Shown: piece after piece, positions 12,801 through 18,479 of the stretch | Layout: every line of letters starts with the position of its first letter | Position numbering within the stretch: the first letter of the stretch is position 1 | Notes under the pieces: model-generated | Database searches by the model: none | The model's input: the letters and a program-made list of their open reading frames with translations, nothing else | What the model was told of the DNA's origin: nothing | From: a bacterium | GTDB taxonomy: Bacteria > Margulisbacteria > Marinamargulisbacteria > SXXA01 | DNA length: 32,531 nt | Reading direction: 5' to 3' | Assembly (NCBI GenBank): GCA_947502965.1 | Contig: CANNCG010000003.1 | Span: 1 to 32,531 of the forward strand | Position numbers and translations under genes: made by a program

Positions 12801-14514
12801 ACCTGTCCTCTAAGGCAACAAAAAGGGGTGTATCACCTCCCAAAGAGGTCCCTTTTTCAACACGAAATACGCCATCTTGTTGCGCATTAACCCCCATGGT
12901 GTAGCGCTGTTGCGAAGTCGTATTATGCCCCGCTGTAAAGGTGATCGCTGGATTTTTTGTCGGCTCCGCGTCAAAACGGTTGGGGGCGGCAATCTCCAGA
13001 AGCGAGGTGGGGTCAGGACGACCTATCCCCACGTTGCCTTGCATGTAATACAAGCTGTTCTTACTATTACGCAGCCAGTACGTACTCTTCGAAAGGGTTA
13101 ACCGCAAAGGCACCCCGTTGATCAATAAATCTTGGGCATTCAGGGTTCCCATGACTTCCACTCTGTGGCCAGAAAGGGTGGTCCCAATCCCCAAGCTCCC
13201 GGTTGCAGAGATCTGCAACAGCGGAATATTTGCCGACGACGATGCCAAAAAAACAGGGCCGGTATCCCCCGATTTTCCAGCGACCTGCAAACGCGCAACA
13301 GGCGTCACACCCACCCCCAAACCAATCCCAGAATTGTGAATCAAGTCTGCCACAGAACCCATACTTGGCGGAGAAACAGGGCCAGCCCATCGGGCCACCC
13401 GATCCGCACGACCAGTGCCCAAAATCCCGGTCAAAGAACGCCATTCCTCCGTCCCAAACCCCGTGCTTAAATATCCCTGAAAATCTGAAAATGTGCCGAC
13501 AGAAGCCCAGCGAATCGTGCCGGTATTTCCCGAAGAGTTGGTATCCAGGCGAAGCCCCCCATTCACGTCCAGCTTTTCCTGCGGTGTGGCACGACCAATG
13601 CCCACCTGATGAGACAGAATATAGAGATTATAGGTAGGCTCTGTGGTCTTGACCCAAAAGTTTGATGCTGTAAGTGGATTGCCATTGCGGGTCAAATGGG
13701 TTGCATTCACAGTCGCTGCCACGTGAAGTGAAAAGCCCGTACTCGGAAACGCCGTCCGGATCCCCACCGGAAATTTGGTGGTATAAATATTGGCGGTAGT
13801 GACCGTACTCCTCAGCCAAGACATGCTATGGGAAAGTGGACGCCCATTCAAATACATATCTGTAAAATTTGCTATCCCCGCCACATCGACGGTATACCCA
13901 GGCGAAAACGTGCCTAACCCCAAACGCGCGCCACGCACCACCAACTTATTTTGCGTCACAACCAGCCCTGTTTGCACAGAAAATGTAGAGACGAAATTCC
14001 CAGACACGTCGGATGCCAAACCTGCTAAGCCCCGTTCCGCGATCCGCGCGTGCACCGCATAAGGCAGCGCTGTCATCGCAAAGGTCGCCGTTTGAGAAGG
14101 CAAAACCAACTGTAAAATGAGATTGGGAGACCGCAAGTTCGTGGGCATCAAAAGCCCGTTTTTCCCCAAAACAAAGGAAAACCCATTCTGTTTAAAAGAC
14201 AGATTACCCAAGCCCTCGGTATACACCACCGTTCCATTCGAAACCAAATTTACAGTGGCAGCAAAGACTTCTGTCCCATTTTGTCCCAAATAACGTCCCA
14301 ATGAAGACGAAAAAAACACATCTCGGACCGTAAACTGTACAGGGTTAGGGCGCCAAGCCTGCACCACCACAGAGGGACTCGTCGCGGTATCGATCACAAA
14401 AATAGAGGTATCAAATGATTGGGCAGGAACCACACCCGCCCCAAAGACACAGAAAACGGCACTGAAAAACAGCTTGGCGCAAAAGGCTGAGTTTAAATAC
14501 CGCTTGTTATCCAT
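847..14514 (-). CDS. Giant secreted fibre-like protein, 4,555 residues, with C-terminal IMC/peptidase G2-like domain
   Basis: Sec signal peptide (1 to about 32, ending VPAQS). Residues 35-160 form an N-terminal module ending TALPYAVHARIAE, like the '..PYA..A' module that precedes bacterial tail-fibre-like repeats. From about 195 to 4300 there are more than 30 degenerate motifs of the form GNVGIGTTxPxxxLxVxG, typical of beta-rich trimeric fibres. Residues about 650-740 resemble a YadA-type head (FGYDHLVSGNFSHAIGG and neighbours). The C-terminus (about 4356-4510) begins near ADYAEYLP and resembles the peptidase G2 / intramolecular chaperone domain of phage tail appendages; a predicted coiled coil fills 4515-4555. 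No membrane anchor is visible. Ribosome binding site AAAGGA overlaps the stop of the PorV-like gene, so translation is coupled. Expected mass is roughly 460-480 kDa. Function unknown; adhesion or surface coat is inferred. A prophage tail fibre is unlikely because of the signal peptide and lack of phage neighbours. Confidence 0.9.
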   Translation of the reverse strand: MDNKRYLNSAFCAKLFFSAVFCVFGAGVVPAQSFDTSIFVIDTATSPSVVVQAWRPNPVQFTVRDVFFSSSLGRYLGQNGTEVFAATVNLVSNGTVVYTEGLGNLSFKQNGFSFVLGKNGLLMPTNLRSPNLILQLVLPSQTATFAMTALPYAVHARIAERGLAGLASDVSGNFVSTFSVQTGLVVTQNKLVVRGARLGLGTFSPGYTVDVAGIANFTDMYLNGRPLSHSMSWLRSTVTTANIYTTKFPVGIRTAFPSTGFSLHVAATVNATHLTRNGNPLTASNFWVKTTEPTYNLYILSHQVGIGRATPQEKLDVNGGLRLDTNSSGNTGTIRWASVGTFSDFQGYLSTGFGTEEWRSLTGILGTGRADRVARWAGPVSPPSMGSVADLIHNSGIGLGVGVTPVARLQVAGKSGDTGPVFLASSSANIPLLQISATGSLGIGTTLSGHRVEVMGTLNAQDLLINGVPLRLTLSKSTYWLRNSKNSLYYMQGNVGIGRPDPTSLLEIAAPNRFDAEPTKNPAITFTAGHNTTSQQRYTMGVNAQQDGVFRVEKGTSLGGDTPLFVALEDRFGVGLANPQANLHVSGNLGLLLTGRFEAVNPGISPITATVSATGAGTRMVYHPAKGIFRVGYLSGTDTYQGTQWDDANLGIVTTAFGYDHLVSGNFSHAIGGASHSLGGAYATVLGGQGNAAYGDFSVAMGRGAAANNHGSFVWADAASGAFAAATQNQFLIRASGGVGINTRVTGLSIQLATKNVALTVYPKPVGAVHFLEILTDPSDWASAAAIVDGLKAQGHLLPSGEMAGAFNHDAVLSLPPGFAYAHLEPQIRAILALHNQNLVLNMVGGTAQALVYTQHGGLGIKTTTPTGNALVVMDTLQLNAPGNAQFVVHGASLGAPLFLTVGTENPVSSPSFVVSASGNVGVGKFPDLLVNGQAVVSSADPAYGYLDSVGSISAEAFIFPDGQQLSASTSVLVWSYINTTPNIYFPSANVNAYGRIAAVGNVGIGTSSPNSLLEISNRSSLQSLVGTSVSPVITFDLDGTDRYTFGVSRTQTDVFRIGPGGSASIGEGSPFAVLNNRVGIAITRPLTAALSVGGNALMGRLQIGTANLGATTHVAVTSVNANKFLVDNQLVDWIPINRDNRTTDVFYDTIFDPQAIPPLYSYVGIGTTQPQYSLDIIGTLNIVASANAPAIVMDNFIVEGDYYAQQLNLSDIQAGSIGELMVFNKELVLDTTDSVINISKVFTLGEGPGGYVGMWRVDAGVPSFSIFAPTNMYWVSATPTAAGILRVTANTEVEKYSRYSDSFSASNNISFGAGELSTMVRVQSVVSHDGVLANSRSHDAASLNVLIQTWPANPSDWQGVTPPMEIAGLNIHMKNLPYKNSPTYFSSKARAVGLHVDVSDVTLQQFTDPGYRYPAIFMGGDIGIGGTPNAQLGVSGNLLEVYGTLRAQAFNISEGLKISTINVLNAIYINAPGRVGIGTETPKTALDIKGDIQSIGMVAPMRAETLSAGGTLTIGTNGYVGMGISNPTAQWMLQKQFQSLPSSDFSFQIIDVEVGDNNVAKPLIGTYVALSSNSGNNYTNQLGDKDGIKRVVGTGYKVDLSGLNVPTGGVVVGLSATASSNRDTSRRVAVFMGGNVGIGTTTPAYPLEVAGTIYATNAPAASFLTEQEVASFSMLNVANNVKVTQGGHFQDLYVTTLRQDNLRLQGTLSIPEQSLVVGDRLFAQSFVSVNAMATLNAVTVVSTAGLQSVSVNKMAVGGVLSSEALRVYGTFTASSLNSTAGEIKVARLGVNDQTFVITEASRAGFGTASPASSVHMKTESYRLTNTDAVAVASDYRTWNPLILQASVATPGHAVGLVLLSNFDESGPSGAGVLGVKTFASGTDAASALAFVTDPEGGEAYPQERLRITDAGWVGIGTTLPTASLHVKGSVFSTAMTLPTASMFVNAMAGTNVTFSITTNVTSLLVLDRLRTPYLRIFPSGVTSISSDNGNLFVDSITKELFYEVKKNGFSVQGNLSVTSSVLPETVPYFKGNGSMAGVSFIKWATENTVGVLRITTSNEVTYSEGSRFAVIGLVSLNITEGKALQSIRLGFKDRSTPGSARFFGMDLALAGISYVHDRFVGLSVTVSDNLRTKTTLSNGTVVTGSAFAAAFLVGTESSGNVGVISGSDSDMVPSASLHIVAGRTHTPLWVQKKVDSVWLDALFVSSNAFVGMGTASPNSQLSVAATTDRAAMTLFSAAGASVLSVNNTGVGIGTSQPGQALSVVGTLSAPMTSFGGLQSSSLSVNTDNSGLLVSSLGEVMLGTTTPLGQFTMVRQFTTSAAMPLHFPMQDIRQTLNSTRTHNLTGIEVVVSTDASAIFEGSAGSKLARGMVLDLKDIVAITGNPVMGVYVDMGISKTAGAGRYAATFLGGNVGMGVSQPNVALDINGSIRANSLIASGGEWTLSAITTNAFFGGDARITTFNINNRNPMSLEVLSTLEIDGNTTVNIQSVQDANQFDAKVLHSVLGTANVVFVGAHSGFADNTVLGVSGSGLLGSLTVPTVTISSAITGETLTVNSPLVISANRVTHTGAIGMTYLQMAPVATQNPSAYTPYTTLFVSSQNAFADQALIFRNPNTGVMANVSSAILGVANRVAGYNENRRVSDQPFMTYTVRESSLGVTYSVLRVGTANATIASGNGVLGLYTGYGVTTGLGDVRAARISTGMGPRITPSSAVFTGVGVGLVGNGTPLGMAPGEVAGGVYVDMQSLRATMTLPNGDAVVGTKIAAIFRSGLQTSGNVGIHTGEDLGTSFLPGANLHVVSALTNPLWIQTASRTAMGSDGLGYLSVGEPIPSAKLSVKGYSDADAFALMAGTTQVMTGGDLGVAIGQLPNAAAWSVAGTASANQAGLGELVSGALQLGTSVAITSAGHLGIGSLLPDHALTIAKNIALPEQLTQNYTQRVVSMNLGKNGSISSVFVPFIGYEMSFAADGILGQFGTGVTPVEAVGLWVDLGDLQLGSNGVAYGIAVTMGHDAISTSRNPLVLLGGNVGIGTTAPATALAVSGVITGKDAVINTVSVNATSATFNRLVLPLGQSATLNTMTIIASGVDLEVLDTLRFDNTSGVTLNFQDHVSTQKEWTSEGLIADVATFNTLFIPQKPVGLATSFALWVSQNALFRHDLHIASMNNKYLSVNALMSTDDMFLPTLNIGLTNGLANVLTITTGNLKVGQSVYMTPISSSSVLSNQSLSGLVLLNDVMVADHIVPHYKYTNGEDRRNVPLLRMFHNYGSDRPPTMNMVMYGTDGIIAKNDGMWWEQDTTTGNHVHVVSTMFDQSKYSLGISASLNTTAFASGYSANKVTMGFGPRTGNRSSLFIGTHVVLDGVVTSNETAIGVRVDLSQLESESSTLLPLNEDFAVDGFKASAVFLAENNGDTQGTMGVFTLMDLGTSPTPDATLHVGSTVTANANVGPFLVGVLATPNALIVTVTSNVGLWTASGEAQLEITRLLVHATGDMGLLVRNAAQSPILTALQTGSVGIGSTEAIASLNVVHSASTGHALWIDNPTTSNPFVVTGAGRTGLGNTAPTAMFDMTFDKAKFTFPVDVVWTVSSQIDEGGGRWRYSLLGTYQIGGVSYTYGVIPRTNNTDVTSALKPVGSVWNGSTEIVDFISTNTTQTTGGAGPLRVAAANGVSLVVGQEGKLGIWRRSPTESYMAMAVSGSMTAGDDTTWTNVPKWLDNPPYPVIYPQLHGYAVRQSGDFSFVGHYRESAAVSADGVVMWGKDAGDVLLVKDVNQTELLRFGKTRVGVVSSDPQATLSIGATDISQYPFRVSTLVSPNAMTMDTAGKVGLGTLVPSQDLHVIGDFNISTGNPLTAGFVNSNYMALKSLSLGVLYATPPEFKETLPIHNVVMTLAAYSKDTHVTGLGYRLTSENAYTMAALANPNSQAVKVNGLVVDVTGLAIEEYATNKFGYKAAAVFMGGPMVIGHATVDDVAVISTANIAFQAYGMDRDGRRIATGNILKIKTTSPAGSGREMVLNYLGNEAVHHEVTPLAFTAIQGTDDTASAVMADALIEAGDMVKTTKGAYARSSGNIATANVNVKAILEQAKTKASVVFHVARGGNQDSFLYLMSGHNASTVTTSMVSAVGVGHVGIGFPMGNAHLAAIDRPFVVSGDVQLGVKTTSFFTSPAGWGAKAYFSGGRIYSPDGNSDNTHEYFMGRYNRSNAISELRINIGETSTTSPNPSSKLIVDTYPKKSSFVAANLVNWGEGTSLKTGFTVSVFGYVNPNDTTVLTELPIRAGVGIGTTSPAAGLHVVRRSEAEGGPSMTGIDPRTPFSHTVLIVSKGSSQNMALVNYGTATDANFMTFIHKDTTKVRTLGYKPTVLGSIEMDGFGGVQFASPEADYAEYLPKISAENLRPGDVVGVFNGQVSRATAGARSVRVISSRPIVAGNFPGLEQLNAFGLVAFMGQVPVRVRGVVRAGDYLIASGFQDGTAVAITASLVVNPAQIIGQAWTATDAAGESTVNAIVGMSFANKHIGARLGEVVSLRAEVAGIKTELSVLETYLQTKYEERQAKIAVLRKR

Positions 14515-14523
14515 GCTAATCCT

Positions 14524-15459
14524 TTAAAAGGCGAACCCCATGGACAGGTAATGTTTACCATTAAATTCTGGATGTTCACTTTTTTCCATCGCATAGTCCG
14601 CCGAGATCGAACCCAGTGTCAAGCCGATACCCAAGCTCACACCCCCCTTGACATTTTTCAAAACCAGAAACTCTTTATACCCACCAGACACCGTGATGTA
14701 AGGGAGAAAAGTAGGCGTATAAACAGCAGCAACGCTGTTGATCATTCTTTTGCTTTCCCCTACGATTTTGAACTGCCCCAACAGCTGGACATCCGGCATA
14801 AACAGGTAGCGAATCCCATACACCGTCTGGAGAGATAGGGTTTCGCTTCCCCCATTGGAGTATTTCACCTTGAGACCAGAAGCCACATTGCGCAAGACAA
14901 TAGAAGTCGCAAAGGTAGGGGTATCGTACAGCATCCCCGCGTCAAAATTGACACCGGAGCCTGTGTAGTCGTGAATTTTTGTAAAGTAATAACTCCCACT
15001 AAGACCAAGGTGAAGGTTCTCCGTTTGGGAAAAGCCATAGCTCAACTTCACCACACCATTCATATAGTCAAAATACGCCCCTGTCTCCAGAAAGATCGCG
15101 GTATCCCTATCTGAGGTAATGTCTTGCGTGGTCACCGCGATCCCACGCACCTCCGTCAGCATAATCCCTGCACCAAACACCCCATAGGGTGTCTTAATAG
15201 TTCCCGCCACATTTTTAAATTCAACCTCTTGCATCAGCTGGGAGTAGAAGAAGTTCAGGTGCCGCTCAGACGGAATCCCCACAATCCCTGCGGGATTGTC
15301 GAAGATACTGCTGGACAGCTTGCTAAACCCCTCGATATTGGCCATCCGAATCATCCGCGCCGAAGACCCTACGTTGGTGCCTTGGAAAAATTCCGCCTGC
15401 GCCAAAAGAGGCACGCCCCAAAGACCTATTAAACACAAAAACAGAGCGACGCTTTTCAT
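14524..15459 (-). CDS. PorV/PorQ-like outer-membrane beta-barrel protein (UPF0164-like)
   Basis: A 311-residue protein with a clear signal peptide (cleavage expected after LLAQA, about residue 22). The mature N-terminus has NVGSSARMIRMANIEGF followed by SSIFDNPAGI, the pattern of FadL-fold PorV/PorQ/UPF0164 barrels in which a short helix precedes an NPAG motif. The remainder alternates short amphipathic strands with turns and ends GKHYLSMGFAF, with a terminal aromatic residue as in outer-membrane barrels. PorV shuttles T9SS cargo at the outer membrane in Bacteroidetes; whether this one does so is inference. It overlaps the upstream sorting-domain gene by ATGA and is followed after 9 bp by the giant fibre gene. 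This arrangement suggests a shared export or anchoring task. Confidence 0.75.
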   Translation of the reverse strand: MKSVALFLCLIGLWGVPLLAQAEFFQGTNVGSSARMIRMANIEGFSKLSSSIFDNPAGIVGIPSERHLNFFYSQLMQEVEFKNVAGTIKTPYGVFGAGIMLTEVRGIAVTTQDITSDRDTAIFLETGAYFDYMNGVVKLSYGFSQTENLHLGLSGSYYFTKIHDYTGSGVNFDAGMLYDTPTFATSIVLRNVASGLKVKYSNGGSETLSLQTVYGIRYLFMPDVQLLGQFKIVGESKRMINSVAAVYTPTFLPYITVSGGYKEFLVLKNVKGGVSLGIGLTLGSISADYAMEKSEHPEFNGKHYLSMGFAF

Positions 15460-16121
15460 GGGATCACCGCAACCTTTCCTTTAGCCAACACCTTCCCATC
15501 GTGCATGAGGAGATAGAAATAAACCCCTGCAGACAAAAAATATCCAGAGAACGAGTCCAAATCAAGCTTGAGCTTGTTAAAGCCGACTTTACCGCCGTTT
15601 GTACCCGCTATAAACGTATTTTTAAAAATTCTATTGGCCATCATGTCATACATTTGCAATTCAATATCCATATTCTTTGACAATTGGTACCCAAGCATGG
15701 CCTCGTCCTGCTGACGTGCTGGATTGGGATAAAACAAAGCCTTCCCGATGACCTCGGCTGCAATACTGGCATCTCTTACCGCTTCTTGATCCACCATCAC
15801 CGCCACTTGCGCTGAAGACAGCGGTCCCGTATCCGTTGATTTGTACCCAAAACTTAAGACTTGCAAACTCCCTTTGGTATTCGAAGTATCCCCATTCATA
15901 TTTGTACCGCTATTTGTCGCCTTAAACGCATCGGGAACGTTGGTCCCGAAATGCAAGATCTGGTTCAAAAACATAGACTCCACCTCAAGAATGCTAGTGG
16001 CATAGACAGGCCCCGTCCACACACAGAGTCCCACGCAGCCCACCCACAGCAGGAAGAGCGACTTGGCTGTTGTCACAACACTGCGCCCAAGACGCCTGAT
16101 TCCACGCATTCTAGCCATCAT
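15456..16121 (-). CDS. Secreted protein with T9SS type A-like / FlgD-Ig-like C-terminal domain
   Basis: A 221-residue protein, first gene of the surface operon. Residues about 8-41 form a signal peptide with an arginine-rich start and a cut expected after PVYA. Residues 45-125 are unrecognised and polar. Residues about 128-221 carry ALFYPNPA (128-135), MDIELQMYDMMANRIF (151-166), SAGVYFYLL (197-205) and a final GKVLAKGKVAVIP. This is the order seen in type A T9SS C-terminal sorting domains and in FlgD-like immunoglobulin folds. The family fit is by motif only. The start could also be Met2 or Met5. It overlaps the PorV-like gene by four bases. It could be a T9SS-like cargo or an anchor subunit for the giant fibre; both are inference. 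No other T9SS core gene lies in this window. Confidence 0.7.
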   Translation of the reverse strand: MMARMRGIRRLGRSVVTTAKSLFLLWVGCVGLCVWTGPVYATSILEVESMFLNQILHFGTNVPDAFKATNSGTNMNGDTSNTKGSLQVLSFGYKSTDTGPLSSAQVAVMVDQEAVRDASIAAEVIGKALFYPNPARQQDEAMLGYQLSKNMDIELQMYDMMANRIFKNTFIAGTNGGKVGFNKLKLDLDSFSGYFLSAGVYFYLLMHDGKVLAKGKVAVIP

Positions 16122-16197
16122 GCCCCTTCATATCGGACGAAAAGAGGCAAAACTTGCATGCGACTATACCCGTTCCAAAATAGAATCGGGATTCTGC

Positions 16198-16233
16198 GAC
16201 TAAGCTACGCAGGGTACCCTGCGTAGCTTAGTC
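16198..16233. repeat. Perfect 36-bp palindrome between divergent operons
   Basis: Bases 16198-16215 are exactly complementary to 16216-16233, with arms running GACTAAGCTACGCAGGGT and its reverse complement and no spacer. It lies 76 bp upstream of the surface operon start and 52 bp upstream of the HicB-like gene, so it could be a shared operator, a cruciform site, or an intergenic copy of the palindromic elements seen inside genes later in the window. No T-tract follows on either side, so a terminator is less likely. Confidence 0.85.
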
Positions 16234-16247
16234 CCCACATCCATTTC

Positions 16248-16280
16248 TTGACACCTTTGTCCAGCCCAGGGTACGGTAAT
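16248..16280 (+). promoter_or_regulatory. Candidate sigma70-type promoter for hicB-like/thrS operon
   Basis: A perfect TTGACA at 16248-16253 is followed 18 bp later by TACGGT (16272-16277) or, with longer spacing, GGTAAT (16275-16280). The minus-10 match is poor and transcription would start almost at the ATG at 16286, giving a very short or absent leader. There is no obvious Shine-Dalgarno before that ATG, which fits a leaderless message. Confidence 0.35.
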
Positions 16281-16285
16281 AAACC

Positions 16286-16744
16286 ATGACAAAAGCAGGC
16301 GCCAACTTCATCCAGCCACTCAAAAACATTGAGGTCAAAGTCAGTTTTCAAAAAACACGATTCAAGGCTATTTGCCCCACATTTCCAGAATGCAAGGGCT
16401 TTGGAAAGAGTAAAGATGAGGCCATAAAAAAACTCTGCAAATCCATTTCAAAATTCATCAGCCAGGTCGCAGGGAGTTTGATAGAAAACGTCATTCGCGA
16501 GGCCACGAAGCCCACACCCATCCCCGAACCCGCCCAACTAAAACGGTCGTCACGCAACACAAAAAACACCTCAACATCCACGCCGCTTCTGAGCTACCCC
16601 GAAGACCAAATGATGTTTCGGGTCACCCCAGAGCAAGATATTCACACCCTGATGCACAGACTTCAGGGTGGTATGGATGAGGCAATCCCCATCCATTCTG
16701 AGATAGAAGGCTTCTACATGGGGTTTCCGTTGAGCCTCAACTAA
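16286..16744 (+). CDS. HicB-like domain protein
   Basis: A 152-residue protein. Residues about 15-60 (VKVSFQKTRFKAICPTFPEC, then GFGKSKDEAIKKLCKSISKF) follow the HicB-like pattern: strand, 'CPxxxxCxGxG', then an 'xxEAIxxL' helix. Residues 74-100 are a Pro/Ser/Thr-rich linker, and 101-152 form a second, unrecognised region ending GFYMGFPLSLN. No helix-turn-helix or ribbon-helix-helix is evident and there is no HicA toxin beside it, so it is probably not a classical antitoxin. It is followed after 4 bp by thrS, so the two are probably co-transcribed. Any link to threonyl-tRNA synthetase is unproven. Confidence 0.6.
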   Translation: MTKAGANFIQPLKNIEVKVSFQKTRFKAICPTFPECKGFGKSKDEAIKKLCKSISKFISQVAGSLIENVIREATKPTPIPEPAQLKRSSRNTKNTSTSTPLLSYPEDQMMFRVTPEQDIHTLMHRLQGGMDEAIPIHSEIEGFYMGFPLSLN

Positions 16745-16748
16745 GGCA

Positions 16749-18473
16749 ATGCCGCAGCCAACGCTAGAAGAAATACGACACAGCGCTTCCCATATTTTGG
16801 CGCAAGCTGTTTTGCAGGTTTTTCCGGACGCTAAGTTGGGGATAGGGCCTGTCATTGATGAAGGGTTCTACTACGACTTTGGGCTCTCACGCCCCCTGAG
16901 CCCCGACGACTTGGCCAATATCGAATCCAGAATGCAGCAGATCCTGAAAGAGGCCCAAGACTTCCGTGCCTATACCCTCCCGAGAGCCGCCGCAACCCTC
17001 TTTTTCCAGGAACGGGAACAGCCCTACAAACTGGAACTCATCGAAGACCTCAACGTACCCGAATACAGCTTCTATGAAAACGGCCCCTTCATCGATCTTT
17101 GCAGAGGACCCCACGTCCAAAACACCACAGAGATCCCGGCCATCAAGCTCATGCGCGTGTCCGGCGCCTACTGGCGAGGAGACGAAAAACGACCGATGCT
17201 CCAACGCATCTACGGAACAGCCTTTCATTCCCAATCCGAACTCGATGACTATCTCCTCCGTCTCGAAGAAGCCCAAAAACGGGACCATCGCATTCTTGGA
17301 AAAGCACTGGATTTGTTTAGTTTCCAAGATGACATCGGGCCAGGACTGGTACTCTGGCATCCCAAAGGGGCGATGATTCGTTCCATCATCGAAGACCACT
17401 GGCGCAAAGAGCACTACAAAGCGGGCTATGACCTCCTCTACTCGCCCCATGTGGGACGCGCCACCCTCTGGGAAACCAGCGGACATTTGTCTTTTTATCG
17501 CGAAAACATGTTTGCCGAGATGCTGGTCGACGATCAAAGCTACTTCGTCAAACCCATGAATTGTCCTTTTCATATCAAAGTCTATGAATCCCAACACCAT
17601 TCCTATCGGGACCTGCCCCTCCGCTACGCTGAACTGGGTACCGTGTACAGATATGAGCGTTCGGGGGTGCTCCATGGCCTCATGCGTGTACGTGGATTTA
17701 CCCAAGATGATGCCCACATCATCTGCACGCCAGACCAAGTGAGCGCTGAAATTTTGGAGGTGCTCTCTCTTTGCAGCAACATCCTAGACGCGTTTGGGTT
17801 TCACAAGAAACATGTCTATCTCTCCACACGTCCCAAAGAAAAATACGTTGGCAACCTAGATCTCTGGCGCTCCGCCGAATCCGCTCTCGAAGATGCCATC
17901 AAAACCATGGGCTGGGACTATTCCCTTGATGATGGCGGCGGCGCTTTCTACGGACCCAAAATTGACATCAAAATTGAAGACGCCATTGGCCGCCTCTGGC
18001 AATGTTCGACGATACAGTTTGACTTCAACCTCCCAGAACGCTTTGACATGACCTACGTCGGATCCGATGGCCAAAAGCACCGCCCCATCGTGATTCATCG
18101 CGCGCTATTTGGGTCCTTAGAGCGCTTTTTTGGGATTCTCATTGAGCATTACGAAGGCAAGTTCCCGGTTTGGCTGGCACCCGTGCAAATCAAGCTTCTC
18201 AATCTGTCGACAGAAACAATGGACTACACCAAGGCCTTGGCCAACGTCTTGCGTCAGGCAGGAATACGCGTTGCCACAGACCTCTCGGATGAGAAGCTTG
18301 GCTATAAAATTCGAATGGCCACCACTGAAAAAGTGCCTTTTATCGGCGTCATTGGCAAAAAAGAATCGGCAGACAATATGGTCAGCGTGCGTACACGTGG
18401 CAGCAGCGACAGCCAGATCATCGCAGCAGACCTCTTGATAAAGCATATTTTGGACGCGGCCCAACAGGGGTAA
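16749..18473 (+). CDS. thrS: Threonine--tRNA ligase lacking the TGS domain
   Basis: A 574-residue class II synthetase that charges tRNA-Thr in the cytoplasm. The protein begins directly in the editing domain: HSASH (11-15) and CRGPH (118-122) supply the expected His/Cys editing residues. The catalytic core carries the zinc ligands C272 (MNCPFH), H323 (DDAHI) and H450 (VIHRA). The anticodon-binding domain starts near 470 and runs to the end. E. coli ThrRS is 642 residues, with an N-terminal TGS domain of about 60 residues that is absent here. The ATG chosen lies 4 bp after the upstream stop, leaving no room for a TGS segment. The downstream HAD gene starts 6 bp after the stop. Confidence 0.97.
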   Translation: MPQPTLEEIRHSASHILAQAVLQVFPDAKLGIGPVIDEGFYYDFGLSRPLSPDDLANIESRMQQILKEAQDFRAYTLPRAAATLFFQEREQPYKLELIEDLNVPEYSFYENGPFIDLCRGPHVQNTTEIPAIKLMRVSGAYWRGDEKRPMLQRIYGTAFHSQSELDDYLLRLEEAQKRDHRILGKALDLFSFQDDIGPGLVLWHPKGAMIRSIIEDHWRKEHYKAGYDLLYSPHVGRATLWETSGHLSFYRENMFAEMLVDDQSYFVKPMNCPFHIKVYESQHHSYRDLPLRYAELGTVYRYERSGVLHGLMRVRGFTQDDAHIICTPDQVSAEILEVLSLCSNILDAFGFHKKHVYLSTRPKEKYVGNLDLWRSAESALEDAIKTMGWDYSLDDGGGAFYGPKIDIKIEDAIGRLWQCSTIQFDFNLPERFDMTYVGSDGQKHRPIVIHRALFGSLERFFGILIEHYEGKFPVWLAPVQIKLLNLSTETMDYTKALANVLRQAGIRVATDLSDEKLGYKIRMATTEKVPFIGVIGKKESADNMVSVRTRGSSDSQIIAADLLIKHILDAAQQG

Positions 18474-18479
18474 TGGCCT

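Noticed and set aside
1574..13819. Many 60-200 codon open frames antisense to or overlapping the giant gene
   Set aside because: They are biased translations of a repetitive gene with few stops, lack ribosome binding sites and carry no recognisable domains; the 4,555-codon frame explains the region.
847..14514. Giant gene as a prophage tail fibre
   Set aside because: It has a Sec signal peptide and sits in an operon with outer-membrane and secreted proteins; no phage structural, lysis or integrase genes are present.
847..14514. CRISPR array suggested by recurring short motifs
   Set aside because: The repeats are degenerate, codon-based and unevenly spaced inside one open reading frame.
16887..17738. 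Long open frame of 283 codons on the minus strand
   Set aside because: Lies antisense within thrS, whose plus-strand product is unmistakable; the antisense translation shows no family motif.
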